Part shown: in pieces, positions 23,968 through 32,593 of the stretch
Layout of the letters: each line of letters opens with the position of its first letter
Position numbering within the stretch: the first letter of the stretch is position 1
From: Cognataquiflexum rubidum
GTDB lineage: Bacteria; Bacteroidota; Bacteroidia; Cytophagales; Cyclobacteriaceae
Reading direction: 5' to 3'
DNA length: 58,586 nucleotides
Assembly: GCF_022538115.1 (NCBI RefSeq)
Contig: NZ_JAKZAL010000027.1
Coordinates: forward strand, 1 to 58,586
Translations under genes and position numbers: made by a program
Notes under the pieces: generated by a model
Told to the model about the DNA's origin: nothing
What the model saw: only the letters and a program-made list of their open reading frames with translations
The model's database searches: none

Positions 23968-24341
23968 AACAAGGCCATATTGCATCTAAAGAAAGAATGC
24001 TTACCTACAAAGAAGGAAAAGTACCTGCTGATGGCAAATGGCATGATATCTTGGCAGGTCTCACAGGATGCCATGCATATGAAATCATGGCCTATTCAGG
24101 AGTTGAAGGAAAAGGAAAATATGCATTGATGCATGCCATCGCGATAAGCACTTTCGGAAAATCCAAATCAAAGATATCCAAGACGTGCGCCCATTACGGC
24201 TTTTGGTGGAATAAGATCAACCTAAGATGGGTAGGAGAGACCAAAAACTTTGGCTTACAAATTAAGACAATGAGTAATTACGGAGATGGAAATGAAATAT
24301 ATTTCAGAATATCCACCCTCTGGGATAGTACTATAATGTAA
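23964..24341 (+). CDS. Unidentified protein at the end of the eCIS remnant
   Basis: A 125-residue frame whose ATG overlaps the previous stop (ATGA at 23964-23967). The middle reads DGKWHDILAGLTGCHAYEIM, then GKGKYALMHAIAISTFG and ends in a basic, aromatic-rich stretch (CAHYGFWWNKINLRWVGETK). I recall similar stretches at the C-termini of larger Bacteroidota proteins, some near injection systems, but cannot name the family. It may be the C-terminal, target-binding piece of a once longer fibre or adhesin. No signal peptide. Confidence 0.5.
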   Translation: MKQGHIASKERMLTYKEGKVPADGKWHDILAGLTGCHAYEIMAYSGVEGKGKYALMHAIAISTFGKSKSKISKTCAHYGFWWNKINLRWVGETKNFGLQIKTMSNYGDGNEIYFRISTLWDSTIM

Positions 24342-24448
24342 GACATAAAATAAGCATAGAAGAGAGCTTTAAAGTTTTTCAATAAATGATCAGCTCAAAT
24401 AGAGTTTGGATTTTTATACTAATTTATATTTCTTTTTCCCCACACCAT

Positions 24449-25915
24449 CTAAAAAGGATAAACCTTTAACTCAATCCCCCAAATCAGCGGTAACAGATAA
24501 TAGGTAAATAGAGTGATGATAATGATGGAAACAAAGTTCATCCACAACCCGGCTTTGACCATGTCGGGAATCCGGAGGTAACCCGAACCAAATACCACGG
24601 CATTGGGCGGTGTCGCTACAGGAAGCATAAATGCACAACTGGCCGCCATCGTCGCACCGACCATCAATCCAAAAGGATGAACACCCATGGAGTAGGAGAC
24701 AGCCGCCAAAATCGGAAGGATCATCGATGCAGTGGCTACATTGGAAGTGATTTCTGTCAGGAAATTAACCGCAGCGATGATTATCAACAAAAACAGTCCA
24801 AAGGCAATGAAATCAAGGAACACAAACTGATTGCCGATCCAGGAAGCCAATCCGGTTGATTTGAATCCTTCTGCCAATGACAAACCGCCGCCAAAAAGCA
24901 ATAATATTCCCCAAGGAATGCTTTCAGCAGTTTTCCAATCTAGCAGTTTAGTTTTCGGTTTGGAAGAGGGGAGGACAAATAGCACCAAAACCCCAGCAAT
25001 CGCAATGATTGTATCGTCCAAGGCAGGAATTAAATCTTGAAGTAAAAATGTCCTGCTGATCCAGGCAAAACTCACGGAACCGAAAACCCAAGCAACCCGC
25101 TTTTCTTCCCTTGTCATCGGGCCCAATAGGGAAAGTTGTCGTTGGATTTCTTCTTTACCGCCTTCAATCTTAAAGTTCTTCTCAAAAGGGAAGGCATATT
25201 TCACCAAATAAAACCAGCAAAATGCCAAAAGCAATACTGCAACGGGAAAGCCGTACAGCATCCATTGGGAAAAGCTGATTTCATAGCCATACATGTCCTT
25301 GATGACTCCGGCCAAAATGATGTTGGTAGGCGTGCCAATTAAGGTAGCCATACCGCCAATAGATGCACTATATGCAATTCCCAACATCAATGCTTTTCCG
25401 AGGTTGTTTGGAAGGACTTCCTTGATGGCCGCATTGGGAGTCAACTGTGTCACCACAGCCACACCGATGGGCAACATCATCAGGGAAGTAGCGGTATTGG
25501 AAATCCACATGGAAAGGAAGGCCGTCGCCACCATAAATCCCAAAATGATCTTTTGGATGTCAGTGCCGATAAAAGAGATGATACTCAAAGCAATCCGCTT
25601 GTGCAGACTCCATTTTTCGATCGCCATAGCAATCATAAAACCTCCCATATACAGCAATACCATCGGGTGGGAATAGGAAGCTGCCGTCTCGGCAATCGGC
25701 AATACATTCAAAGTAGGTAAAAGCACCAAAGGCAACAAGGCGGTAGCTGCAATCGGAATCGCTTCTGTAATCCACCAAGTCGCTATCCAAACAGTCACAG
25801 CCATCATAGCCAAAGCTTCTTTAGACATTGCTGCAGGCTTTACAAAAAATAAAATTAGTAGAAATAAAATCGGTCCAAGAATGATTCCGATGCGTGAGGT
25901 AAGGTTAGGGTTCAT
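24449..25915 (-). CDS. SLC13 (DASS) family sodium/carboxylate symporter
   Basis: Imports di- or tricarboxylates such as succinate with sodium. 488 residues with about 11-13 membrane helices. Signature segments: WWITEAIPIAATALLPLVLL near the start, SNTATSLMMLPIGVAVV (first SNT motif) and TEITSNVATASMILPILAAV (second SNT-type motif), and VATPPNAVVFGSGYL at the end. The two SNT motifs form the sodium and carboxylate sites in the family. It is convergent with the eCIS remnant (107-base gap). It neighbours the aromatic-acid operon, whose end products are carboxylates, but it has its own strand and no visible shared control. Confidence 0.92.
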   Translation of the reverse strand: MNPNLTSRIGIILGPILFLLILFFVKPAAMSKEALAMMAVTVWIATWWITEAIPIAATALLPLVLLPTLNVLPIAETAASYSHPMVLLYMGGFMIAMAIEKWSLHKRIALSIISFIGTDIQKIILGFMVATAFLSMWISNTATSLMMLPIGVAVVTQLTPNAAIKEVLPNNLGKALMLGIAYSASIGGMATLIGTPTNIILAGVIKDMYGYEISFSQWMLYGFPVAVLLLAFCWFYLVKYAFPFEKNFKIEGGKEEIQRQLSLLGPMTREEKRVAWVFGSVSFAWISRTFLLQDLIPALDDTIIAIAGVLVLFVLPSSKPKTKLLDWKTAESIPWGILLLFGGGLSLAEGFKSTGLASWIGNQFVFLDFIAFGLFLLIIIAAVNFLTEITSNVATASMILPILAAVSYSMGVHPFGLMVGATMAASCAFMLPVATPPNAVVFGSGYLRIPDMVKAGLWMNFVSIIIITLFTYYLLPLIWGIELKVYPF

Positions 25916-26249
25916 ATCAGCAATTAAATCCTATAATTACCAAAAAATTCAGGCAATTCAAACCGCAATCATGAGAGTGGTGGATTATGCTCAGCGATCT
26001 TGTAAATATAGAGATATCGTATTGTGTCCGATTGTATTTAACATAATGTAAATTATATAACAACTGTTTTCTATAATCCTGATTCCAACTATTTAGTCAT
26101 ATTTGTCAGCCATTACTTTTCTCCGTGTAAGCGCCATCTTAGGGTTTCAGGCATCGGTATAGAGGTATAGGATTTGGTGAGAAGGCCACCGCCACGCATC
26201 CACCACGTAGCGTAATTTTTACTGCAACAATTTCACCTAATAATATTCG
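25916..26249. other. Gene-free gap between SLC13 transporter and AraC regulator
   Basis: 334 bases. It must hold the promoter of the SLC13 gene (reading left), but I see no perfect TAnnTTTG box. The right part contains a moderately GC-rich stretch around 26185-26215 without a clear hairpin. Nothing else was recognised. Confidence 0.4.
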
Positions 26250-27140
26250 TTATCTCCTACTTCTTCTGTACTCCAAAGGCGCTACACCGGTAATTTTTTT
26301 AAATACACGCGCGAAATGATTTTGATATTCAAATTTTAAGAGGTAAGCAATCTCTGAGACAGAATAACTAGTATGGGCCAAATAGTTTTGTGCTTTTTGA
26401 ATCAGCACTTCATGTACAATGGTCAATGTTGACTTGCCACTCACTTTTCTACATATACGGTTTAAGTGTGCCGGTGTAATGCCGATGTCTTTGGCAAGGG
26501 ATGGAATGCGTCTAGTCTGATTTTCGTTCTTTAACATTTTCTGAAACCGTGCGTAGTAGTCCAGACTTTTATTTTGTTTGGAAAAATTGGCATCATTATT
26601 TTTACCAATTCGATAAATAATCAATAATAACCTTTTTAAAACAGCCTCGAGCATTAGTTTCTTTTCCGCATGGTCAGAGAACAACTCGTGACTAGCGGTT
26701 CTTATCAAATTCATGACTTCATCAAAATTTATAGATTTTTCTTCAGGAAATGAAATCAATTGTAGCTTTTCCAGTACCATCATAACGGCAGAAGATTGGG
26801 GGAAAAGCATTTCAACTACATAGTCCGACAGCGTTAATATCTGACCATTTACATCCGTGCTATAATGCAATCCATGGAGCGAACTCGGTGGAACAAAAAG
26901 AATACAGGGTGCTTCTATAGACGTTTCTTGTGATATTCCGATAAACTTCACACTGCCTGATTCAATAAAAAAAAGTTGATACAAGTGAGAGTGAATATGG
27001 GGGTAAATCACCCAATCAAATCCCTTGCTTCGCGTTTCAATAGCTTCCAAAAACACATACTCGGCATCGAGCTTATGACTTATATCTCCATAAAGTCCTT
27101 CGTAGTGCCTCAGTTTGGGAGATGTTCGAATTGTATCCAT
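26250..27140 (-). CDS. AraC-family regulator, PobR/HpaA-like
   Basis: Transcription regulator of 296 residues. The N-terminal cupin-like sensor (about 30-130) has the IYPHIHSHLYQLFFIESGS and PCILFVPPSSLHGLHYS motifs and then GQILTLSDYVVEML, an arrangement I know from AraC regulators of 4-hydroxybenzoate and 4-hydroxyphenylacetate use. The C-terminal double helix-turn-helix (about 205-296) reads PSLAKDIGITPAHLNRICRK and SVSEIAYLLKFEYQNHFARVFKK. It is divergent from the aromatic-acid operon with a 97-base gap, so it most likely senses an aromatic acid and activates that operon. The inducer is inferred. Confidence 0.88.
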   Translation of the reverse strand: MDTIRTSPKLRHYEGLYGDISHKLDAEYVFLEAIETRSKGFDWVIYPHIHSHLYQLFFIESGSVKFIGISQETSIEAPCILFVPPSSLHGLHYSTDVNGQILTLSDYVVEMLFPQSSAVMMVLEKLQLISFPEEKSINFDEVMNLIRTASHELFSDHAEKKLMLEAVLKRLLLIIYRIGKNNDANFSKQNKSLDYYARFQKMLKNENQTRRIPSLAKDIGITPAHLNRICRKVSGKSTLTIVHEVLIQKAQNYLAHTSYSVSEIAYLLKFEYQNHFARVFKKITGVAPLEYRRSRR

Positions 27141-27148
27141 ATAATTCT

Positions 27149-27164
27149 AAAATGTAGCCATTTT
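27149..27164. promoter_or_regulatory. Candidate operator between regulator and aromatic operon
   Basis: Inverted repeat AAAATG-TAGC-CATTTT in the 97-base divergent gap, 9 bases from the AraC start. Its place suits autoregulation. It is short and AT-rich, and AraC proteins more often bind direct repeats. Confidence 0.3.
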
Positions 27165-27237
27165 ATAAATGAGAATCATGCTTTTTTATGAAATTATTCG
27201 AATAGTTTCTAAGTTGTTCCAGATTTATAAAAAGACT

Positions 27238-28170
27238 ATGATAAAACTAACCAAGCTCTACGTCACATTTTTGCTTTTGCTCTTCTTGAGTCACACCACT
27301 CATTCACAGCAATCAGGCAAGATCAACACTGATCATATCAAAAAAAAATGGCTGGATGTGGAGTATGCAACGATATCACCTGCACAAAAGCTGGACATTT
27401 ATTTACCTGATGAAGAAGGCAAAGGCCCCTATCCTATTATCATCAGCATACATGGAGGTGCTTTTATGTTTGGTGATAAAGCCGACAATCAACTAAAACC
27501 AATGCTTGAAGGTTTGAAGTACGGCTATGCCGTCGTATCTATCAACTATAGGATGAGCGGAGAAGCATTGTTTCCTAAAAATATTAATGATGTCAAAGCG
27601 GCTATTCGTTGGATAAAAGCAAATGCAAACCAGTATAACCTCAATGCGAATAAGGTCGCACTATGGGGAGGTTCTGCTGGTGGAAATTTATCGGCATTGG
27701 CAGGTACTTCTGGGGATGTGAAAGAATTAGAAGACATGAGTTTGGGAAACGCCGATCAATCCAGTCGGGTCCAAGCTGTGGTCAATTGGTTTGGTCCTAC
27801 TGACTTTTTAGCTATGGATGATCAATTAAGAGAAACCGGCAACGGCATACCCGATCACAGCGAGGCGAACTCACCAGAATCTAAAGTATTGGGGCAAAAA
27901 ATTACTGAGATACCCGAAAAGGTAAAGGAAGCAAATCCTGAAACTTATATTACCAGCGATGATCCACCATTTTTTATACAACATGGCACAAAAGACCATC
28001 TTGTGCCTACTCAACAGTCTATCAATTTTGCAAAAAAGCTTGAAGCAGTTTTAGGCAAAGAAAAAGTCACGCTTGTGTTATTGGAAGGCAGTAAGCATGG
28101 TGGTCCTGCATTTGAAACTCCAGAAAATATTGAATTAGTCTTTGTCTTCCTGGATACCTACTTGAAATAA
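27238..28170 (+). CDS. Secreted alpha/beta-hydrolase, carboxylesterase type
   Basis: 310 residues from ATG 27238, where a signal peptide starts (MIKLTKLYVTFLLLLFLSH, cleaved after about THSQ); the upstream in-frame ATG 27169 would bury it. Shows the hormone-sensitive-lipase/BD-FAE type: oxyanion motif HGGAF, nucleophile GGSAGG, and an acid-His pair in GTKDHLVP and GSKHGG. A secreted esterase at the head of an aromatic-acid operon fits release of phenolic acids from ester-bound material (feruloyl-, galloyl- or similar esters); the substrate is inference. It is 4 bases before the transporter gene. Confidence 0.85.
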   Translation: MIKLTKLYVTFLLLLFLSHTTHSQQSGKINTDHIKKKWLDVEYATISPAQKLDIYLPDEEGKGPYPIIISIHGGAFMFGDKADNQLKPMLEGLKYGYAVVSINYRMSGEALFPKNINDVKAAIRWIKANANQYNLNANKVALWGGSAGGNLSALAGTSGDVKELEDMSLGNADQSSRVQAVVNWFGPTDFLAMDDQLRETGNGIPDHSEANSPESKVLGQKITEIPEKVKEANPETYITSDDPPFFIQHGTKDHLVPTQQSINFAKKLEAVLGKEKVTLVLLEGSKHGGPAFETPENIELVFVFLDTYLK

Positions 28171-28174
28171 GGCG

Positions 28175-29473
28175 ATGGCTTCAGGAGAATTTCCATTGGA
28201 CTACAAATCAAAACTGACTTCAACTCATTATGGAGTAATCTTGATTTGTTTCCTGATGAATATGTGTGATGGCATGAATGTTATGGTAATCTCATATACG
28301 GCTAATTCTATTACTTCATCCTGGAATATAAATCCATCCGGTTTTGGTATTGTGTTTAGTGTTGGATTATTAGGTATGGCTTTAGGCGCCATGCTGTTGG
28401 CACCAAAGGCCGATGTAATCGGGCGAAAGCCAATGATCTTATTATGTGCCTTGTGGATGGGCTTGGGTTCTTTTGTTACTGCTTACGCACTTTCCTTGGA
28501 GCAATTAATCTTCTTGCGATTCTTTACCGGCATTGGGATTGGCAGTATGCTGGCGTGCACTTCCACCCTTGCTTCAGAATATGCACCCCAGCGTACAAAA
28601 AATTTCTGGGTTAGTTTCGTGATGTCGGGCTATCCGGTTGGTGCGGTACTTTCAGGACTTGTGGCAACTCAATTGATTGCGCACCAAGGATGGCCTTCCA
28701 TGTATATCTTTTCTGGGATCGTTACGCTGTTAACCATTCCTCTAGGATTTTTTTTCCTGAAAGAGTCCATCGATTTCCTTTTAAAAAAACAACCCACACA
28801 AGCGCTACAAAAAATTAATTCAATTTTATTAAGCATGAAGTTGAAAAGTATTTCAACGCTGCCCTCCATTGACCAGAATCAGGCAAAGACAAACGTAACG
28901 ATGCTCTTCAATGCCGATCTAAAGAGTGCCACCATCCTTACCTGGACTGCCTTTCTTATGTGCTTCGCTGCACTGTATTTTCTGACAAGTTGGATACCTA
29001 AGTTAGCCTTTATTACTGGGCTATCAAATTCACTTTCAATCTATGCAGGAATACTTTTTAATCTGGGAGCTTTCGTAGGTATCCTTACACAAGGCTATCT
29101 TTCAGCAAAGTTTGGATTGCGAAAAGTGATTTGTTTTTTTTTATTGGCCACTGCCCTACTCATGATGCTTTTCGGGTTTTTTACGGGTACAGCACTTACC
29201 TTGATCTTTTTTGGACTTATAGGATTTGGGATTCAAGGTGGCTTCATTGGATTATATTCTGTGGCAGCTCGCATTTATTCCACCGAGGTTCGAAGTACTG
29301 GTATAGGTTGGGCAATAGGCTTTGGAAGATTGGGAGCCATCATCGGACCCTTTGTGGGCGGCCTTTTAATCAGCAGTGGCTGGTCCGTAGACTTAAACTT
29401 CATCGCTTTTGCTTTGCCATTAGTTGTTGCCGGTGTTGTTACTCTTTTTATAAAATCATCTGAACTAAGTTGA
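28175..29473 (+). CDS. MFS transporter, aromatic acid:H+ symporter (AAHS) family
   Basis: Imports an aromatic acid across the inner membrane. 432 residues, 12 predicted membrane helices. The PcaK/GalT-type signature is seen in the loop after helix 2 (GLLGMALGAMLLAPKADVIG-RKP) and in FLRFFTGIGIGSMLACTSTL with EYAPQRTK; the second half has the matching GLRKVICFF and EVRSTGIGWAIGFGRLGAII stretches. Packed between the esterase (4 bases) and dioxygenase (3 bases) genes. Confidence 0.9.
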   Translation: MASGEFPLDYKSKLTSTHYGVILICFLMNMCDGMNVMVISYTANSITSSWNINPSGFGIVFSVGLLGMALGAMLLAPKADVIGRKPMILLCALWMGLGSFVTAYALSLEQLIFLRFFTGIGIGSMLACTSTLASEYAPQRTKNFWVSFVMSGYPVGAVLSGLVATQLIAHQGWPSMYIFSGIVTLLTIPLGFFFLKESIDFLLKKQPTQALQKINSILLSMKLKSISTLPSIDQNQAKTNVTMLFNADLKSATILTWTAFLMCFAALYFLTSWIPKLAFITGLSNSLSIYAGILFNLGAFVGILTQGYLSAKFGLRKVICFFLLATALLMMLFGFFTGTALTLIFFGLIGFGIQGGFIGLYSVAARIYSTEVRSTGIGWAIGFGRLGAIIGPFVGGLLISSGWSVDLNFIAFALPLVVAGVVTLFIKSSELS

Positions 29474-29476
29474 AAA

Positions 29477-30445
29477 ATGAAGAAAGAAATCATTTGGGAT
29501 ATCGCACATTTGGCTCATGTGGAATTGTTAACGCCAAAACTCGATGAAAGTGCCCGCTTCTTTACCGAAATTATGGGCATGTCGGTAAGCGATGTAAAAG
29601 GAGATTCTGTTTATCTTCGGTCATATGATGATTACGAACATCATTCCCTGAAGCTAACAGCAAACAAATATCCCGGGATGCGCCACTTTGCCTGGCGCGC
29701 CAGAAGTGAGCAAGCGTTGCAACGAAGGGTTGATGCTATTCAATCCACTAAATTGGGAATAGGTTGGCACGATGGCGACATCGGGCATGGTCGTGCTTTT
29801 AGTTTCCATACCCCCGACGGACATCTGGCCGAAATATATTTCGACACGCAGAAGTATAAAGCATCAACCAAGAATATGTCAGCATTAAAAAATACTGCGA
29901 GCAAATTCCCAGGAAAGGGCATAAATGTAAGGCGCATTGATCACTTGAATTTATTTGCTAAAGATGTACGTGCCTTCCGAGATTTCCAATTGCAAAACTT
30001 AGGTGGTATGCTTACAGAAACCATTGTGGATGACACCACCGATATGAACCCAAAAGCTGTTTGGTTTGCCGTTAATTCCAAGTCATACGACTTGGCTGTT
30101 ACCGAAGACCACACAAACTTGAACGGTCGGTTTCATCATCTTACTTTTGCCACCAACAGTCGCGAAGAAATTTTGATTGCTGCTGATATATTTTTGGAAA
30201 ACGGAATCACCATAGAAACTGGTCCACACAAGCATGCCATTCAGCAAACATTCTTTTTATATGTTTATGAACCGGGGGGCAACCGAATTGAAGTAGCAAA
30301 TTCAACAGCGCGACTTGTTCTTGATCCGGATTATCAAACAATTATCTGGACAATAGAGGAACGTAAAAAAGGACAGGCTTGGGGTTTAGCTACAGTACCT
30401 AGTTTTCACACTCGAGGTACACCGATGCCGGAAGATTTGATGTAA
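29477..30445 (+). CDS. Type I (VOC) extradiol ring-cleavage dioxygenase
   Basis: Probable Fe(II) extradiol dioxygenase of the catechol 2,3-dioxygenase fold. 322 residues in two VOC halves. The C-terminal half keeps the metal ligands: His156 (RIDHLNLF), His220/His221 (FHHLTFA) and Glu272 (GGNRIEVA), plus Tyr264 before the PGGN turn. The N-terminal half has HGRAFSFHTPDGHLAEIYFD. The surrounding genes process the product of 4,5-cleavage of gallate or protocatechuate, a step normally done by the unrelated LigAB/GalA (type II) enzymes, so this appears to be a replacement. The exact ring substrate is unproven. Confidence 0.85.
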   Translation: MKKEIIWDIAHLAHVELLTPKLDESARFFTEIMGMSVSDVKGDSVYLRSYDDYEHHSLKLTANKYPGMRHFAWRARSEQALQRRVDAIQSTKLGIGWHDGDIGHGRAFSFHTPDGHLAEIYFDTQKYKASTKNMSALKNTASKFPGKGINVRRIDHLNLFAKDVRAFRDFQLQNLGGMLTETIVDDTTDMNPKAVWFAVNSKSYDLAVTEDHTNLNGRFHHLTFATNSREEILIAADIFLENGITIETGPHKHAIQQTFFLYVYEPGGNRIEVANSTARLVLDPDYQTIIWTIEERKKGQAWGLATVPSFHTRGTPMPEDLM

Positions 30446-30463
30446 TTATTTAATTTAAATAAT

Positions 30464-31183
30464 ATGAATAAAAGGCTTTTGATAGTGGGCGCACATTCAG
30501 GTGATTTTGTTTGGCGTGCTGCCGGAACGATTGCTAAAACAATTGAAGAGGGAGGGACTACATTGGTAATCGCAATGTCATATGGAGAGCGGGGAGAATC
30601 AGGTGAACTATGGAAAGAAGATCCGAATCGCACTGAAGAAAGCGTTAAAATCATTCGACACGAGCAAGCTTCCAAAGCTGCGGCCATACTGGGTACACCG
30701 ATTCAATTTTTAGATTGGGGCGATTACCCAATGCTCCTCACGGATGATCGTATAAAGCAGCTGACAACGATCATCGGTGATTTTGAACCCAACGTAATTC
30801 TAACCCATTCTGAAAAAGACCCCTTCAATCCCGATCATCCAGTGGCATTTCAGGCTGTGCAGCGCGCACGACTTCTTTCATCTGGAGCAGGAGTACCAAG
30901 TGCATTCAAAAATATTGATCCGCCAGCATGGTATTCCTTTGAACCACATCAACCCGAATTGTCAAGCTTTGTACCAGATACATTTGTAGACATCAGCTCT
31001 GTGATGGACAAAAAAAATGAGGCTATGAGTTGCATGGGCGCACAGAACTATCTGAAAGATTATTATGCTGAGTTAGCCTCACGCAGGGCAAATCATGTAA
31101 GAAGAATTTCGGGCAAAAAAGACATCAAGTTTGCTGAAGCATACCAAAGTCAGGTGCCACGGATTGTATCCAGTATTTTCTAA
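30464..31183 (+). CDS. PIG-L type 4-oxalomesaconate hydratase (GalB-like)
   Basis: 239 residues of the PIG-L fold. The usual AHPDD zinc motif is here AHSGDFVWRAAG, the form I recall from Pseudomonas putida GalB, which hydrates 4-oxalomesaconate to 4-carboxy-4-hydroxy-2-oxoadipate rather than deacetylating a sugar. Other matching blocks are SYGERGESGELW, LDWGDYPM, LTHSEKDPFNPDHP and SFEPHQPE. Differs clearly from the BshB1 PIG-L protein at 13175. Followed after 5 bases by the aldolase of the next step. Confidence 0.88.
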   Translation: MNKRLLIVGAHSGDFVWRAAGTIAKTIEEGGTTLVIAMSYGERGESGELWKEDPNRTEESVKIIRHEQASKAAAILGTPIQFLDWGDYPMLLTDDRIKQLTTIIGDFEPNVILTHSEKDPFNPDHPVAFQAVQRARLLSSGAGVPSAFKNIDPPAWYSFEPHQPELSSFVPDTFVDISSVMDKKNEAMSCMGAQNYLKDYYAELASRRANHVRRISGKKDIKFAEAYQSQVPRIVSSIF

Positions 31184-31188
31184 CAATA

Positions 31189-31812
31189 ATGAGCATGAAC
31201 AAGATCGAAGAATTATGCAAGTTTTCCTCCGCTACTATTCATGAAGCGATGGGCCGGAATGGAAATCTACCCTCTGGTATTAAGCCTATTCATTCAAAAA
31301 TGAAGGTTTATGGTCGCGCTTATACAGTCATGACAATGCCCCGGGATAATGTTTTGTTGCATCGGGCCTACGCTTATGCGAAACCTGGTGATGTGATTGT
31401 TGCGAGTTGTTGCGGCTTTTATGAAGCAGGATATTGGGGTGACTTAATGAGTCTCGGAGCAAAGACAAAAGGCATTGCTGGTTTAGTAATTGATGGGTGC
31501 GTGCGCGATGCCGATGATATAGAAGCGATGGGTTTTCCGGTGTTCAGTCGCGGGTTATGCATACGAGGCACCAGCAACCATGGTGATGGTACGTTGAACG
31601 AACCGATTATCATTGGTGACTGTATGATTCATCCGGGAGATATTATAATTGGTGATCGTGATGGAGTTGTAGTAGTGCCTCAAGATAGAATGGATGAGGC
31701 GATTGAGAAATCGAGGGCACGAGAGGAAAAAGAAGAAAAAGTTAGAAAGCAATTGAGAGAAGGAAAAACATCCATACAAATTTATGGATGGGATAAAAAA
31801 TTTGGTTACTGA
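31189..31812 (+). CDS. 4-Carboxy-4-hydroxy-2-oxoadipate aldolase (RraA family, GalC/LigK-like)
   Basis: Splits 4-carboxy-4-hydroxy-2-oxoadipate into pyruvate and oxaloacetate and often decarboxylates oxaloacetate; needs a divalent metal. 207 residues. The RraA-fold motif GLVIDGCVRDADDIEAMGFP (with Arg and Asp for substrate and metal), the phosphate-type loop WGDLMSLGAK and the C-terminal PGDIIIGDRDGVVVVP are present. True RraA regulators lack this pathway context. Its stop overlaps the next start (TGATG). Confidence 0.9.
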   Translation: MSMNKIEELCKFSSATIHEAMGRNGNLPSGIKPIHSKMKVYGRAYTVMTMPRDNVLLHRAYAYAKPGDVIVASCCGFYEAGYWGDLMSLGAKTKGIAGLVIDGCVRDADDIEAMGFPVFSRGLCIRGTSNHGDGTLNEPIIIGDCMIHPGDIIIGDRDGVVVVPQDRMDEAIEKSRAREEKEEKVRKQLREGKTSIQIYGWDKKFGY

Positions 31813-32588
31813 TGGATAAATTGCACATTGCCATTCTTGGTTTGGGTGAAGCGGGAAGTCGATTTGCAAATGACTTAGTGAAATTGGGCGTTCGCGTTTC
31901 TGGCTGGGATCCTAATCTGATAAGAGAATTAAATGTAGCTGTTTTTGTTGCAAAGAGTAATCTGGAAGCATGCCGTGATGCTGATATTATTTTAAGTGTA
32001 AATCTTTCATCCGTTTCGGAAGCGGTGGCAAGGGAAGTTTTACCTGTCTTAAATAGCAAAAAGATTTATGCCGAAATGAATACATCATCTCCTGAGATGA
32101 AAGTAGGAATCAATACTATTTTGCAATCATCAGGAGTTCATTTTGTGGATGTTGCAATCATGGCTCCCGTGCCGCCTAGTGGTATTTTTACTCCTCTGTT
32201 AACCTCTGGACCCGGAGCCTTAATCTTGAAAGAAAAGTTAAACCATCTTAATCTATACCTTTCGGTCTTGAGTGAAACCGTCGGCGATGCATCCACCCGA
32301 AAACTACTTCGCTCCATTGTATACAAAGGAATTGCCGCAGTCATATGTGAGGCCGTTGAGGCAGGAAAAGTTTTTGAATTGGAAGGCTACGTGCGCGAAC
32401 AGATTCAATCCATCATCGGTGGGAACGATGAATTGATTGACCGGTTTATTGAAGGTAGTGTTACTCATGCCGAAAGGCGCATGCACGAAATGGAAGCGGT
32501 AGCAAAAATGCTGGAGTCCAAAGGAATCGAACCGTTTCTTTCAAAAGCTGTATATGATAATCTCACTAAATTAAAAAACAGAAAATAA
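31812..32588 (+). CDS. NAD(P)-binding dehydrogenase with DUF1932 domain
   Basis: 258 residues. N-terminal Rossmann fold of the 6-phosphogluconate/3-hydroxyisobutyrate dehydrogenase type (GLGEAGSRFANDLVKLG, then AEMNTSSPEMK and VDVAIMAPVPPSG), followed by a helical DUF1932-like domain (about 165-250, LRSIVYKGIAAVICEAVEAG). It starts inside the stop codon of the aldolase gene, so it belongs to the pathway. A dehydrogenase is needed when the substrate is protocatechuate (oxidation of the ring-cleavage semialdehyde), a job done elsewhere by the unrelated LigC. Assigning it that step is inference. Confidence 0.82.
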   Translation: MDKLHIAILGLGEAGSRFANDLVKLGVRVSGWDPNLIRELNVAVFVAKSNLEACRDADIILSVNLSSVSEAVAREVLPVLNSKKIYAEMNTSSPEMKVGINTILQSSGVHFVDVAIMAPVPPSGIFTPLLTSGPGALILKEKLNHLNLYLSVLSETVGDASTRKLLRSIVYKGIAAVICEAVEAGKVFELEGYVREQIQSIIGGNDELIDRFIEGSVTHAERRMHEMEAVAKMLESKGIEPFLSKAVYDNLTKLKNRK

Positions 32589-32593
32589 TTACC

